Source of the DNA: Gentiana macrophylla
Taxonomy: Eukaryota; Streptophyta; Magnoliopsida; Gentianales; Gentianaceae
Direction: 5' to 3'
Assembly (NCBI GenBank): GCA_026214975.1
Contig: JAOBSW010001144.1
Location: forward strand, 62,001 to 126,000
Length of the DNA: 64,000 bases
Positions 9,899 through 20,412 of this stretch are shown here, one piece after another. A model generated the notes under the pieces. That model saw only the letters and a program-made list of their open reading frames with translations. It searched no databases and had not been told where the DNA came from. Position numbers and translations under genes: made by a program. Numbering within the stretch: position 1 is the stretch's first letter; the number at the start of each line of letters is the position of its first letter.

Positions 9899-12195
9899 AG
9901 GGTCAGAAAGTTGATGGCACTCATCCTTCTGTGAACCAAGTGACTGCTTTCACCACCAACTTCAAACCAGATCCTATTGAGGTTCAAGGTCTGTCTAATG
10001 CTTGTTGGATTGTGGACTCAGGTGCCACAGACCATATTGTATATGATGATAGTTTGTTCATTACAAAAAAACATGTTAATGGAGCTACAGTCACACTGCC
10101 TAATGGTCAACATATTCCTATAACTTACATAGGCAACATAAAACTTAATGAGCATTTAAGTTTGTCCCAAGTACTTTGTGTGCCTGGTTTCAAATATAAT
10201 TTGATCTTCATCAACAAACTAACCTCTGGTTCAAATGTATCTGTTCTTTTTGTCTCTAACAAATGTTTGATGCAGGACATGTCCAGTGGGAAGATGATTG
10301 GATCAGCTGAAAAGGACAAGGGTCTATACATCCTGAAATCAACATGTCTCAATCATACTACATTAAGTGCACAAACACAAGTTCCATTGTCAGACACAAT
10401 TGAAGCAGATATGCTATGGCACTATAGATTAGGCCACCTTTCAAATAATAGAACTGATTTGTTGCATAAGAATTGTACTCAGATTCTTCCTAAAACTTCT
10501 GTGTGTTATGTGTGTCCCTTAGCAAAACAAAAGAAATTACCATTTCCTATAAGTACTACATCTTTTAATTCTATCTTTGAATTGGTACACATGGATATCT
10601 GGGGCCCTTATAGGCATCAGACTATCCATGGACAGTCTTAATTTCTAACCATTGTAGATGATTTTAATAGATATACTTGGGTATACCTCTTGAAATCTAA
10701 AGAAGAAGTAAGACATGTTATTTCTGCATTTTACTCTTATGCCTCAAATCATTTCAACAAGTCCATAAAAGTCATTCGGTCTGATAATGGTCAGGAATTT
10801 AAATTTATAGAATTTTATGATGCAAAAGGCATCATTCATGAAACAAGTTGTGTAGATACTCCACAACAAAATGGTGTTATGGAAAGAAAGCATCATCACA
10901 TCATGAATGTTGCCAGAGCATTAAAAATTCAGTCTCATTTACCATTAAATTTATGGGGTTATTGTGTCTTACATGCTGTCAAATTGATAAACATGTTACC
11001 AACTCCTATACTTGACAATAACAACCCTTTCTTCATGCTTCATGGAAAACAGCCTAATTATGACATCTTGAGAGTCTTTGGTTGTCTTGTTTTTTCATGT
11101 ACCTTACCTGTTGCAAGAACAAAATTTGATGCAAGGGCAAGAACTTGTGCATATCTGGGACATGCAGATCACCAAAAAGGATATACACTAATAGTTATTT
11201 CCACACAGGAAGTCTTTGTTTCAAGAAATGTTGTTTTCCATGAACAACATTTCCCATATCTTATACTACATAAGGAATCCTCACAAAGCAATTGGTCTTT
11301 TCATGTACCTAATTTCTCTAATGATTGTGATTTTCCTCAGTTTTCCAATCTAGTTGTTGAAACAGACAATACTCCTATTCATTCAGAGAGTCCAGTTCAT
11401 ACTCCAGAAGGATCAAACAATAATGATCATCAATCTGAGGAAGAGTCTACAACCCAAAGTTCTACATCCAGCATTCATGTGGTTCCATCAAAACCAGTCA
11501 ATATCAGAAGATCTACCAGAGAAAAGAAGACTCCATCATTCCTAAATCAGTATATATGCAATCAGACATCTCAAACAACACCATACCCTTTAGATTCAGC
11601 TGTCAATTTTCAAAATATTTCTGAAAACTACAAGGCATATGTCATGGAAGTAGACAAGATACTAGAACCTACAACTTATAATCAGGCTGTCAAAAAGAAA
11701 GAATGGCAGGAAGCCATGAAAAAAGAGATTGATGCTTTGGTCAGTACAAACACTTGGCAGATAGTGGATCTACCACCAGGAAAATAGCCTATTGGATGCA
11801 AATGGGTATACAAGGTCAAGTATAAAGCAGATGGATCCATTGAAAGATATAAAACTAGGTTAGTTGCCAAGGGTTACACTCAAACCTATGGTATAGATTA
11901 TGAGGAAACTTTTTCTCCAGTGGCAAAAATGAACATAGTCAGAGTTTTACTAGCATTAGCAGCTGCAAAAGGATATCACCTACATCAACTTGATGTAAAT
12001 AATGCCTTTTTGCATGGTGACTTGACAGAAGAGGTATATATGAGACTCCCATAGGGTTTTGAAGCCCCAAAAGGCAAGGTTTGCAGGCTTGTTAAGTCCT
12101 TTTATGGGCTCAAACAAGCCAGTAGGCAATAGAACTGCAAACTGACAGAAGCACTACACAATCTGGGGTATCAACAAAGTAAACATGATTATAGT
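9899..12195 (+). pseudogene. Second copia-2 copy, protease-integrase-RT, plus strand
   Basis: Read left to right: protease with WIVDSGATDHI (about 10003); GAG-pre-integrase/zinc region (WHYRLGHLS, CPLAKQKK); integrase catalytic core with HMDIWGPYR, RSDNGQEFK and QNGVMERKHHH supplying the D,D,E residues; then the RT entry [14 protein letters not shown]. Premature stops: TAA near 10641 (in the core, before the FNRYTW phrase), TAG at 11785, later TAG codons in RT (near 12052 and 12130). The copy stops at about 12195 within the RT, just past QQSKHDY, and is fused there to a LysM-gene fragment. Nothing precedes the protease: 9898 is the inversion junction. Confidence 0.85.
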
Positions 12196-12239
12196 CTTTA
12201 TCAGATCAATGAAATCTACAGAAATGCATTTCCTATCCT

Positions 12240-12640
12240 TCTATTTTGTTTAACTCCACCTGTAACGCCTTCGTTGACTATTTTCTGTCCAATACCACCA
12301 CCATCTCCACCGTGCAGACCTCTTCTCTATTCTTTGCGCTAATGCTCTCCCTCTTTCCACTGTTTCAAACCAATCTCTAGATTCTCTACATGCCAATTCA
12401 ACATTCACGATTCCCTTCCCTTGCCTTTGCCCCGACGGCATCATAATTTCCAACAGGGTCCCAGTTTACACCATCGTCCCCGATGACGGGCTCTACCACA
12501 TAGCTTTGGATGTTTTCTCTTGGTTGGTGACTTACCAAGAAATACAGGTAGTAAAAATATCCCAGATCCTCATCGGATCGTGGTGGGGCAGAAGCTGTGC
12601 AACATCCTAGCGGTTGTTGCATCTTGGTCCCTTAACTAAG
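12240..12640 (+). pseudogene. LysM-domain GPI-anchored protein (LYM/CEBiP-like) fragment
   Basis: Plus-strand coding similar to plant LYM1/LYM3-type chitin or peptidoglycan receptors: STCNAFVDYFLSNTTTIS (from ~12255), LPLSTVSNQSLDSL, the cysteine pair PFPCLCPDG, then the LysM core VPVYTIVPDDGLYHIALDVF and VTYQEIQVV followed by IVVGQKL. Family members have a signal peptide before CNALVDY; here the sequence starts abruptly after the copia truncation. Frame breaks: a stop in SNQSL, a 1-base loss in the VVNNIPDP region. Only the N-terminal third of such a protein is present. It may have been carried with the copia or be residual host DNA. Confidence 0.65.
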
Positions 12641-13074
12641 CCTAACGATTTTGAAGTTCCTTGCTTGGCTAAACAGGGGATGTGATGTCAAATTCGCCGA
12701 AATCAAGATCAGAAACTCCAAAATCGCAGGAAAACGCAGCCAATTGCAGCCAAAATCAGCCCCTCGCTACCCTAGTCAATCATCAGCATTGCTTTTACTT
12801 TTCCAGTAGTGGAGCTTTTATTTTGAGGATGAGAAATGAATTAAGATGTTTTGGATAATTGGTAATGAAGGGCAAAACGGGAAAAACAATAAAGTTCAGA
12901 ATATTCCGGCAGAATATTCTTTAGTATTTGCCGGAATTGTTGTTTGACGGTTTGTGAAAAACTCCAGGAAGTTAAAGAGTATATTTTTACTCATAAGAGG
13001 ACAAACACTTTAATTGGCAAAGCACGAGAGGATAAAATGTTTTTTCCTTTTCTTTTGTCCTTTTTTGATTTCAG
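12641..13074. other. Unassigned stretch
   Basis: No coding sequence or repeat I can name. The right part is T-rich up to a plausible splice acceptor (TTTTTGATTTCAG) at 13074, so it may be intron of the TIM50-like fragment. Confidence 0.4.
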
Positions 13075-13330
13075 ATGTTGCGAAATCCAAACCGAATGAT
13101 GTTAGGCTTTTGATAGCCTCATATAAGGATGGGGACATGTAAAGTTAGTGTTGAATTTACCTGTTTTATGATAAATATATAAAATGTGTGTATATATAAA
13201 TATATATCTCACCTGTTTTATGATTGTAGGCAATAGGAGCGTGGGGAACGCCGTTCGTGGTGGTCGTTGCGGGGCTAGTGTGTATCATGTTTGTATTCCA
13301 ATTAACTTTTCTAATTACTATTAGGCCTGT
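13075..13330 (+). pseudogene. TIM50-like gene fragment, two 3' exons (copy P)
   Basis: Exon 13075-13138 encodes DVAKSKPNDVRLLIASYKDGD, resembling the segment after LIPFLEYVA in TIM50 (NSPADIRPVLASY...). It is bounded by an acceptor TTTCAG and a donor GTAAAG. After an AT-rich intron a second exon-like piece starts at 13230 behind GATTGTAG (AIGAWGTPFVVVVAGL in one frame). The same two pieces occur inverted at 49940-50154, next to further TIM50-like exons that support the naming. TIM50 is a mitochondrial inner-membrane import receptor with an FCP1-like domain. This copy is far too short to function. Confidence 0.5.
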
Positions 13331-13626
13331 AAAAAGAATTGTCCCTTTTTATTAGAAAGTTCTTGGATGCACCCGACATATGCGGAGTGCACCTATATGG
13401 AATGATATTGTCCATCTGTTTCTGAACTGAATTTAAACTGTGTTGTCCAGATTTGTTTATAAGTGTCACTTCAGCTCATGTGGAGATACCACACAAGAAC
13501 TACCCTTTTTTTTTGTAATCTCTACTAGGCCTGTAAAAAAAATTGTCCCTTTTATGAAAAAAATCATTCTGGGTAAGATTTATTTTTTATTTTTACTAGG
13601 CCCGTAAAAAAATGGATCATTTAATA
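13331..13626. repeat. Region with repeated 'GGCCTGTAAAAA...TTGTCCCTTTT' units
   Basis: The phrase ACTAGGCCTGTAAAAAAAAT or a variant occurs near 13320, 13525 and 13590, with a related TTGTCCCTTTT near 13805. The inverted module at 49840-49920 has the same units. No gene seen. Confidence 0.5.
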
Positions 13627-13780
13627 CTCCCTCCGTCCCACAATATAAGGTCTTTTGGCTATTTCACACAGTTTAAAAAAACATAATAAATAAGTTACTT
13701 TTTAATATTTCAATGTAAAATAGTGTATTGTTTTTTGGAATTGACTAATAATATTGCATTGTTTAGTTTTTTTCGTATTC
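13627..13780 (+). mobile_element. Stowaway-like MITE end
   Basis: Starts CTCCCTCCGTCCCACAATAT, the common terminal sequence of plant Stowaway/Mariner MITEs, preceded by TA. The matching inverted end is not found nearby. The segment seems inserted in a sequence whose counterpart without the insertion lies at 18911-18966 (AAAATGGATCATTTA...CGTATTCCACAG). Confidence 0.5.
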
Positions 13781-13851
13781 CACAGTTGCAAATTTGATTT
13801 AAGAAATTGTCCCTTTTCTGACCAAAAAATATTCTGGTAAAAAAGTTATTT

Positions 13852-14025
13852 TGAAAAGATATAGGTTAAGATAAGGACATATGTCCTATCTAGATTTGGT
13901 GTTATCCTTTATTAGATTCTGTGCATTGGAGAATGTGTAGTTTGTTACAACAATGTGGTGATATAAGGGTGTATTTGACACAAATTCTAATCTATCTATG
14001 AAAATATCTTCTCTCTAATTTCTCA
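13852..14025 (+). repeat. Copia-3 5' LTR
   Basis: 174 bp; ends in TCTCA three bases before the PBS. Nearly identical to 18736-18908. Very short for a plant LTR, with no obvious TATA box. Confidence 0.85.
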
Positions 14026-14028
14026 ACT

Positions 14029-14040
14029 TGGTATCAGAGA
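14029..14040 (+). other. Copia-3 primer binding site
   Basis: TGGTATCAGAGA, complementary to initiator tRNA-Met, just downstream of the 5' LTR. Confidence 0.85.
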
Positions 14041-14046
14041 AGAGGC

Positions 14047-15108
14047 ATGGCGGAGCCACCGCCGATCAGATCCACTCCTCTCACCGAAGCCGGAGGTGGA
14101 GGAGGCTCCAGCTCACAAACTATCGAGATGCATTACTTTCATCACCTCTTACTTCAAATCCTTCTTCAAATGTTGTCACCGGAATACCAGTGTCTGGGTT
14201 TCCGTCATCAGCATCCTTCTTCTCCGGGAACACTTCACATCTCACCGGAGCTTACACCTTTTCTGCAGGAGCATCCTTGCCCAGTTTTAGTGTTGGATCC
14301 ACACTTCCTCCCTTCATGCAGTCTTCATTGTTGCCCAGACCAGAGCCATCTCTTGTTTCTTCTCTTCGAGCTGTAAGTCCTACATCGCCCTTTAACCAGC
14401 TGAACTCCATTCCGTTTACCGGTCATCTTAGTCAATCGACAACTGTTAAATTAACAAGAGATAACTATCTGTTGTGGCGCTACACTGTTTTGCCGGTGAT
14501 TAAAGGTTATAAGCTTGAGGGTTACTTGTTTGGTACAAAACCAAGGCCACCGAAATCCTGTGTCTCCTCTCGAATCCAAATTTAAATGAGTGGGATTCTG
14601 TAGATTCGTTGCTTTACAAAGTTGGTGCTAGGATCTATGACATGAGCAAGCTTTGTGAAGTGGTTGTTGGTCGCTCCTCCTCTCATGAAATCTGGTCAAC
14701 ATTGGAGATCCTCTTTAACAATCGATCCCGAATCTCGAATCTTTGGAGTATAAGAGTGCTCTTACTCGAGCTGAAAAAGGGTCAAAATCTATGGCAGACT
14801 ATCTAGCTACTATGAAATCTTATAGTGACAATTTGACAGATGCAGGATATCCTATTACCAAATCAGAGTTGATTTTGGCTACTCTAGGAGGTCTTGACAA
14901 AGACTATGAAGCTGTGATTGTTAATTTGACTGCTCGGATTGGATCATTGTCTTGGCAGGAAGTGCAGTCTCAACTTATTACTCATGAGAGATTCTGGCCA
15001 GATTCAATCCTTCTTCATATGGATCAGTTACTACTCCTGCTGCACATCTTGCAAGCTATAATCAAGGTTCTGGTCCAGGGAAAGCAAATGTCAGGCCACA
15101 GGGCGTAA
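14047..15108 (+). pseudogene. Copia-3 gag, frameshifted
   Basis: Start is the ATG at 14047 (MAEPPPIRSTP). The frame shifts after ~25 codons into a Ser/Pro-rich stretch, then the gag core LTRDNYLLWRYTVLPVIKGY (about 14447-14506) and the YLFGTKPRPP phrase. A further frame break near 14580 leads to EIWSTLEILFNNRSR and, in a third frame, ALTRAEKGSKSMADYLATMK and ILATLGGLDKDYEAVIVNL. At least three frames are needed to read it. Typical of the Ale/Retrofit-like copia gag without early zinc knuckle. The knuckle region (15110-15300) is too decayed to read. Confidence 0.8.
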
Positions 15109-15339
15109 CTCCTACAGAGAGGTAGGGTGGAGGAAGTAGAGGTGGAAGTGGAAAAACAGAGGTGGAGGAAGAAGTGGAGGCGTAAATTCGAGGAAATGCT
15201 AAGGTTCGATGTCACTTTGTGGCAAGAATGGACATCTTGTGGCAATCTGTTGGCATAGGTTTGAGACAGATTTTCAACCTCCGGACTCTCTAATGCATCC
15301 GGACTAATCACCATCACCTATATGGCAACTCCTAGCATC

Positions 15340-17452
15340 ATTGCGAGATCATGCTTGGTATTTGGACAATGGGGCCACAAACCATGTAACATCGGACTTG
15401 GGTAATCTTGATAAAAGTATTGTTTATCATGGCGTTGATACATCGAGCGGTAGGAAGTGGTAACACACGCACATTGAGCACATAGGTTACTTTGTTTTAC
15501 ACACACACATTGGTCCTTTATTTCTCAACACCGTTTCTTCATGTGCTCGCAATTACGTAAATTTACTTAGCCTTTCCAAGTTGATGTCTGATAATGATGT
15601 GCTTACTGAATTTGTTAATGATTTTTGCATTGTCAAAGACAAGGTAACAAAGATGCCAATGCTCAGGGGTCAGCTCAAGTATGGTCTTTATCAGATAGTG
15701 CCTCTGGATGATCAGTCCTCAAAGATCTCTCTTCAATCCAAGTCTATTCAGTTTAAGCAGTCTACTGCTCTTCTTAGCAAAGTGTCATCTAGGTCTAGAA
15801 AAACTCAGTCTCTAGATGTTCTAGACCCCAATAAGGATCCTAATGTGTGGCATAGGAGGCTTGGTCACCCATCTAGTAAAGTTTTGAGTCAGATTTTGAA
15901 TGATTGTAATGCTGTTATCAATGAAAAACTGCTGTTTTGTGATGCTTGTCAATTTGGAAAATCTCATGCTCTACCTCATTTGAATTCTATGTCTCATGCT
16001 GCTTCTCTATTTGACTTAATTCACACTGATATTTGGGGTCCAGCCCCAGTTAAATCCACAGAAGGCCATTCTTATTATATTCACTTTATAGATGATCACT
16101 CTAGATTCACTTGGATCTTTCCCTTAAAGGCCAAATCTGAAGCTTTGTCTGTGTTTACTCACTTCAAAACCCTAGTTGAAACACAGTTTAACTCTAAACT
16201 TAAATGTATCCAATCTGATTGGGGGGGTGAGTACAGAGTGTTTGAACCATTTTTGAAGCAGCATGGCATAACATTTAGGCATCCCTGCCCTCATGATCAT
16301 GCACAAAATGGGAGGGCAGAGAGAAAACACAGGCACATTACTGAACTAGGATTGACTATGTTAGCTCAGGCCTCTATGCCTCTTGCTTTCTGGTGGCATA
16401 GCTTTCAAGCTTCAGTGTCCATTATCAATTCCCTACCTACTCCTGTCTTGGGCCACAAGTCCCCTTATGAGTGTCTTTTCACTAAAAAGCCTAACTACAT
16501 ATCCTTTAAAACCTTTGGCTGTGCTGTTTATCCTTATTTGAGACCTTTCCATACCACAAAATTCCAGTATCATACAGCTCAATGTGTAAACCTAGGTCTC
16601 AGTCCTCAACACAAAGGATATAAGTGTCTTGATAGGTCAGGAAGAATATATATCTCCAATAATGTCAAATTTGATGAAACTAAATTCCCCTTTTCATCTG
16701 GTTTTACTCAGGGTCCATCCAAACAGATTCTTTGTACTCCTGATCTTTTCACTCATCCTCTTCCTTTTGGTCTGTCTCATTCAGAGGGTCATAATGAGAT
16801 CATCACTGTGACTGAGCCAGATTCACCAAACTGCACTCCTGAGCAAAGGGCAAGTGAACACCAACCTGGTCATGATACCTCTGGTAATTCTCCTATACCC
16901 TTCATGAGTCATACTAGTGAACATCAAAGCATATCCCCTGGTTCAAGTCATTCATCTACACCACATACTGAATCATCTACATCTTTTATGTTAGATTCAC
17001 CCTCTGCATCACCATCTGTTAATGCCTCACCTAACATTGAAGCCATCACTAATTCAGAAATTGCATCCACCACTGTTGTTCCACAAAGCACTGTCAAAAC
17101 TCACCACATGCAAACTAGGTCAAAAAGTGGCATATTCAAGCCTAAAACCTATAATGCATCACTGTGTAAGGTTCATACTTTTCCTACTGAACCAACTAGT
17201 GTATCAGATGCTTTGATTGATGACAAATGGAGACAGGCAATGGTTGATGAATATAAGGCATTGCAGCATAATAGAACATGGGACCTAGTGAAGCCTAGTT
17301 CAAATCAGAGTATAGTGGGATGCAGATGGGTATTCAAGTTGAAGCTAAATCCAGATGTGAGTATCTTGAAGCACAAAGCAAGATTAGTTGCCAAAGGGTA
17401 TCTACAACATTATGGGATTGATTTTACTGAGACATTTAGTCCAGTAGCTTAA
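15340..17452 (+). pseudogene. Copia-3 protease remnant, integrase and RT N-terminus
   Basis: A protease trace (WYLDNGATNHVTSD, about 15353) precedes a long frame at 15581-17452. That frame has GAG-pre-integrase (WHRRLGHPSSK, CDACQFGKSH) and the integrase core with HTDIWGPAP, QSDWGGEYR and QNGRAERKHRH providing D,D,E. Next comes a Ser/Pro-rich linker and the RT start ([32 protein letters not shown]). The frame ends at a TAA where relatives read a Lys codon (PVAKLATIR), a single-base nonsense change. The integrase domain itself is uninterrupted. Confidence 0.9.
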
Positions 17453-18738
17453 CTTGCAACCATCAGAATTGTCTTGTCCATAGCAGTTTCAATGCATTGG
17501 CCCATAAATCAAATAGATATCAACAATGCATTTCTGAATGGGCCACTGAAAGAACCTGTCTATATGGAGCAGCCAGAAGGTTTTCAAGATCCAGAAAAGC
17601 CAGGGTATGTATGCAGATTGAATAAGGCAATCTATGGACTGAAGCAGGCACCTAGGGCATGGTTTGATGCCCTCAAATCTCAGCTACTTGACTGGGGATT
17701 TACTCAGTCTATATGTGATATATCCTTGTTTATGCTCAAAACTGACAAACAGATTCTGTTTGTGCTAGTATATGTTGATGATATCTTGTTGACAGGAAAT
17801 TCACCTAAGTTGATCCAGAAATTCATCAAACTTCTTGACTCTCAGTTTGCTCTGAAAGATTTAGGGCAAGTGTCTCATTTTCTTGGAATGCAAGTTACCA
17901 GGAATTCAGATGGATTGCACCTCACTCAGTCCTATTATGCATCACAAATACTGAAGAAGTGGAATATGGAACACTTAAATCCATGCACAACACCTATGGT
18001 GCCTGGAAAGCAGCTGCTCCTACAGGAAGGTGAACCTCGCGAGAACCCTCGTATGCAGGAAGTATCATAGGTGCATTGCGAAGATCTAACACCGACTGGA
18101 CCTGGACATAGCTTTTCTTTGTGAATACTCTGAGTCAGTTTATGCAAAACCCTTACACCACTCACTGGAATGGCTTGAAAAGATTACTGAGATATGTTCA
18201 AGGGACACTCAAAATGGGATTATTGTTCAGACCTTCCAAGTCACTGGAATTGCATGGTTTTCTTTGATGCTAATCGGGCGCTTTGTCCAATAGACAGAAA
18301 ATCAACTGGTGGATACTGTGTGTATTTAGGGGACTCACTTATATCATGGAGCTCAAAGAAACAGACTGTTGTGTCAAGATCTAGCTGTGAATCTGAGTAC
18401 AGATCTTTGGCCAATCTTGCAGCTGAGGTAAAATGGATTACACAGCTGCTGAATGAGATGAGATTCAGACTCCCAAGTGTTCTATACTATGGTGTGACAA
18501 CTTTGGTGCAAACTCTTTAGCTCAAAATCCAGTGTATCACGCAAGAACTAAGCATATAGAAGTGGATATTCACTTTGTCAGGAATATGGTTTTAAATAAG
18601 GAGCTGATGGTGTGTTATGTGCCAACAAAGGATCAGATTGCTGATTGCTTAACTAAAGCATTACCTGTTGAATCCTTTGAGACATTTAGAGACAAACTCA
18701 ATGTGACTGTTCCACATATTCGTTTGAGAGAAATTTGA
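17453..18738 (+). pseudogene. Copia-3 RT core and RNase H
   Basis: The RT continues in frame after the stop: [33 protein letters not shown], catalytic LVYVDDILLTG (about 17764), HFLGMQV. A break near 18070-18190 (frameshift) is followed by RNase H: RKSTGGYCVYLGDSLISWSS, SRSSCESEYRSLANLAAEVK, then after a stop near 18520 YHARTKHIEVDIHFVRN and DQIADCLTKALP. The pol ends at 18738, overlapping the start of the 3' LTR; the polypurine tract is GAGAGAAA. Confidence 0.88.
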
Positions 18739-18908
18739 AAGATATAGGTTAAGATAAGGACAGGTGTCCTATCTGGATTTGGTGTTATCCTTTATTAGAT
18801 TCTGTGCATTGGAGAATGTGTAGTTTGTTACAACAATGTGGTGATATAAGGGTGTATTTGACACAAATTCTAATCTATCTATGAAAATATCTTCTCTCTA
18901 ATTTCTCA
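18736..18908 (+). repeat. Copia-3 3' LTR
   Basis: 173 bp, near-identical to the 5' LTR apart from a few substitutions (for example ACAGGTGTCC for ACATATGTCC) and one A fewer near the start. Confidence 0.85.
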
Positions 18909-18960
18909 ACTAAAATGGATCATTTATTACTATTTAAGTTTTTACGTATTCCACAGGAGT

Positions 18961-19280
18961 TGCGAATGGACGCGGTTCCTCTGCTGTAAAATGGGCACAT
19001 CACCGCGTGTTGTGACGCAAAACGTCGTCGTTTTGCGTACAAACGATGCCGTTTGGTTCCGATCCAAAATAAAAAATAAAAAAATAAATCAACGCGGTGC
19101 CGTTTTTGCCCGAAACGACGTGCGAATGGACGCGGTTCCTCTGCTGGAAAATGGGCACATCACCGCGTGCTGTGACGCAAAACGTCGTCGTTTTGCGTAC
19201 AAACGATGCCGTTTGTTTCCGATCCAAAATAAAAAATAAAAAAATAAATCAACGCGGCGCCGTTTTTGCCCGAAACGACG
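18961..19280. repeat. 160-bp tandem repeat, two copies
   Basis: Units 18961-19120 and 19121-19280 differ at only about four positions. Each is rich in CG (GACGCAAAACGTCGTCG, GAAACGACG) and contains the small inverted repeat GACGCAAAACG/CGTTTTGCGT around ACGTCGTCG. It lies between copia-3 and the LTR-like segment; its CG content is unlike its AT-rich surroundings. Confidence 0.9.
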
Positions 19281-19394
19281 TCGTTTCGGACTCACAGCAG
19301 CATCACAGCAGACGCGGGCACGGCAGGGGATCCCAACTCGTTGCGAATTGGATTGAAGCTTTTATGCATTAAATTTGACCCACCGATTCAAAAG

Positions 19395-19850
19395 CAGGTA
19401 AGAGTATTACAAAAGCATGTCGATGTAGAATAGGATTAAACTTGCGGGTACATTTAATACGTTAGCTGTAACTATAAATTATAATTCCATTATTAATTAC
19501 TTTTAATTAATCAACTTATATTTATCGGCCGTGATTGATGTGTAGCAACATGTCACGACCCTTACTTGTCCAACAAAAGTCAACCTTTTGTAAAACGGAT
19601 ACTATATAAATAAATCATTTCAGTATATCAATATCCTATAAGTTGCAAATTGTGTGTCAAATATAAACGACTAATTTCTCATATCTTTGAATTATAATAT
19701 CTCCTGATGTGATTATTTCACTTTCACTTTACAAAAATTTCTAGAATAGAATATTTATTATAAGATTCTAGATATTCAATCATGTCATTAGGAATGATGA
19801 ATCCATCAATCGACACGTCCCAAATAAAATGGGACGGAGGGAGTACTGTA
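19395..19850 (-). mobile_element. LTR-like segment, inverted copy of 49395-49840
   Basis: The reverse complement matches 49395-49840 with only small changes along its length (for example AGCATGTCGATGTAGAATAG, CAATCGACACGTCCCA). It ends GGGACGGAGGGAGTA, a Stowaway-like terminus. The body has phrases typical of copia LTRs (a 'TTTGCAAAGTGAAAGTGAAAT' type motif). It could be an LTR remnant with a MITE end; the class is not settled. Confidence 0.55.
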
Positions 19851-19865
19851 AAATTGTTTCGCATT

Positions 19866-19986
19866 TTTAACAAGGTATCGACCTAGTGGTTAAACACTAG
19901 GTCATAATCTGGCAGTGACCAGAGTTCGAGTCCCTCTTGCGACGGAAAAATGATACGTGTGTATGTTACGTTTCCGTTAAAAAAGC
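19866..19986 (+). mobile_element. tRNA-derived SINE (copy P)
   Basis: ~121 bp with a tRNA-like head: A-box-like CCTAGTGGTTAAACAC and B box AGTTCGAGTCC, ending TTTCCGTTAAAAAAGC. Flanked by TTCGCATT (19858-19865) and TTCACATT (19987-19994), a target duplication. The same insertion is at 49248-49373 in inverted orientation with perfect flanks, so it predates the duplication of the module. Confidence 0.75.
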
Positions 19987-20146
19987 TTCACATTCGTAAA
20001 ATAATCTGTTACTGAAAAATCTATAAAGGCTTTGCATTTGTAAAATAATCCGTTACTGAAGAATCCCAAACCTGCTTGCAAGTATCAAGCCATATCACAC
20101 TCTTCGCGATTGACGGTGACAACAACAATCCCTAAGATGATCACAC
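19987..20146 (-). pseudogene. Copia-7 gag fragment (copy P)
   Basis: The reverse complement of this stretch corresponds to 49085-49247, which encodes a piece of copia gag (KSVIWLDTCK-like after frame repair). It is cut where the LTR of copia-4 starts, at 20147, near a shared GCTCCCACG. Confidence 0.6.
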
Positions 20147-20412
20147 TGTAACATTGCTCCCACGTGTAGAAAAACAGTAACTTTGCACACTTTTAACACA
20201 CAAAACATAACAGAAACATGAAATTTTATTATGAATATTTTGGAAGAAATTCTTATTTTTCTTATTTTACATCGATGCCTGTTACACTGTTCCCACGTGT
20301 AGAAAAACAGTAACTTTGCACACTTTTAACACACAAAACAGAACAGAAACATGAAATTTTATTATGAATAGTTTGGAAGAAATTCCTATTTTTCTTATTT
20401 TACATCGATGCT
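20147..20412. repeat. 133-bp tandem duplication at the end of the copia-4 LTR
   Basis: Copies 20147-20279 and 20280-20412 share CCCACGTGTAGAAAAACAGT, the TTAACACACAAAACA tract and GAAATTTTATTATGAATA, ending TTTTACATCGATGC. On the minus strand this is the terminal part of the copia-4 3' LTR (...CACGTGGGAACAGTGTAACA). Confidence 0.85.

Larger units (their letters stand above)
13852..18908 (+). mobile_element. Copia-3, complete short-LTR Ty1/copia element (degenerate)
   Basis: Two short LTRs (13852-14025 and 18736-18908, ~174 bp) starting TGAAA(A)GATATAGG and ending TTTCTCA bracket a PBS, gag, protease remains, integrase, RT and RNase H in the usual copia order. The LTRs differ at only a few positions. 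I see no clear 5-bp target duplication (TTATT before, ACTAA after), so one end may have been altered. Confidence 0.85.

Noticed and set aside
13847..18913. Target site duplication for copia-3
   Set aside because: The five bases on each side (TTATT and ACTAA) do not match, with either reasonable choice of LTR end.
19866..19986. A tRNA gene
   Set aside because: A- and B-box-like words are present, but the body does not form a cloverleaf and the sequence is flanked by target duplications, so a SINE is the better reading.
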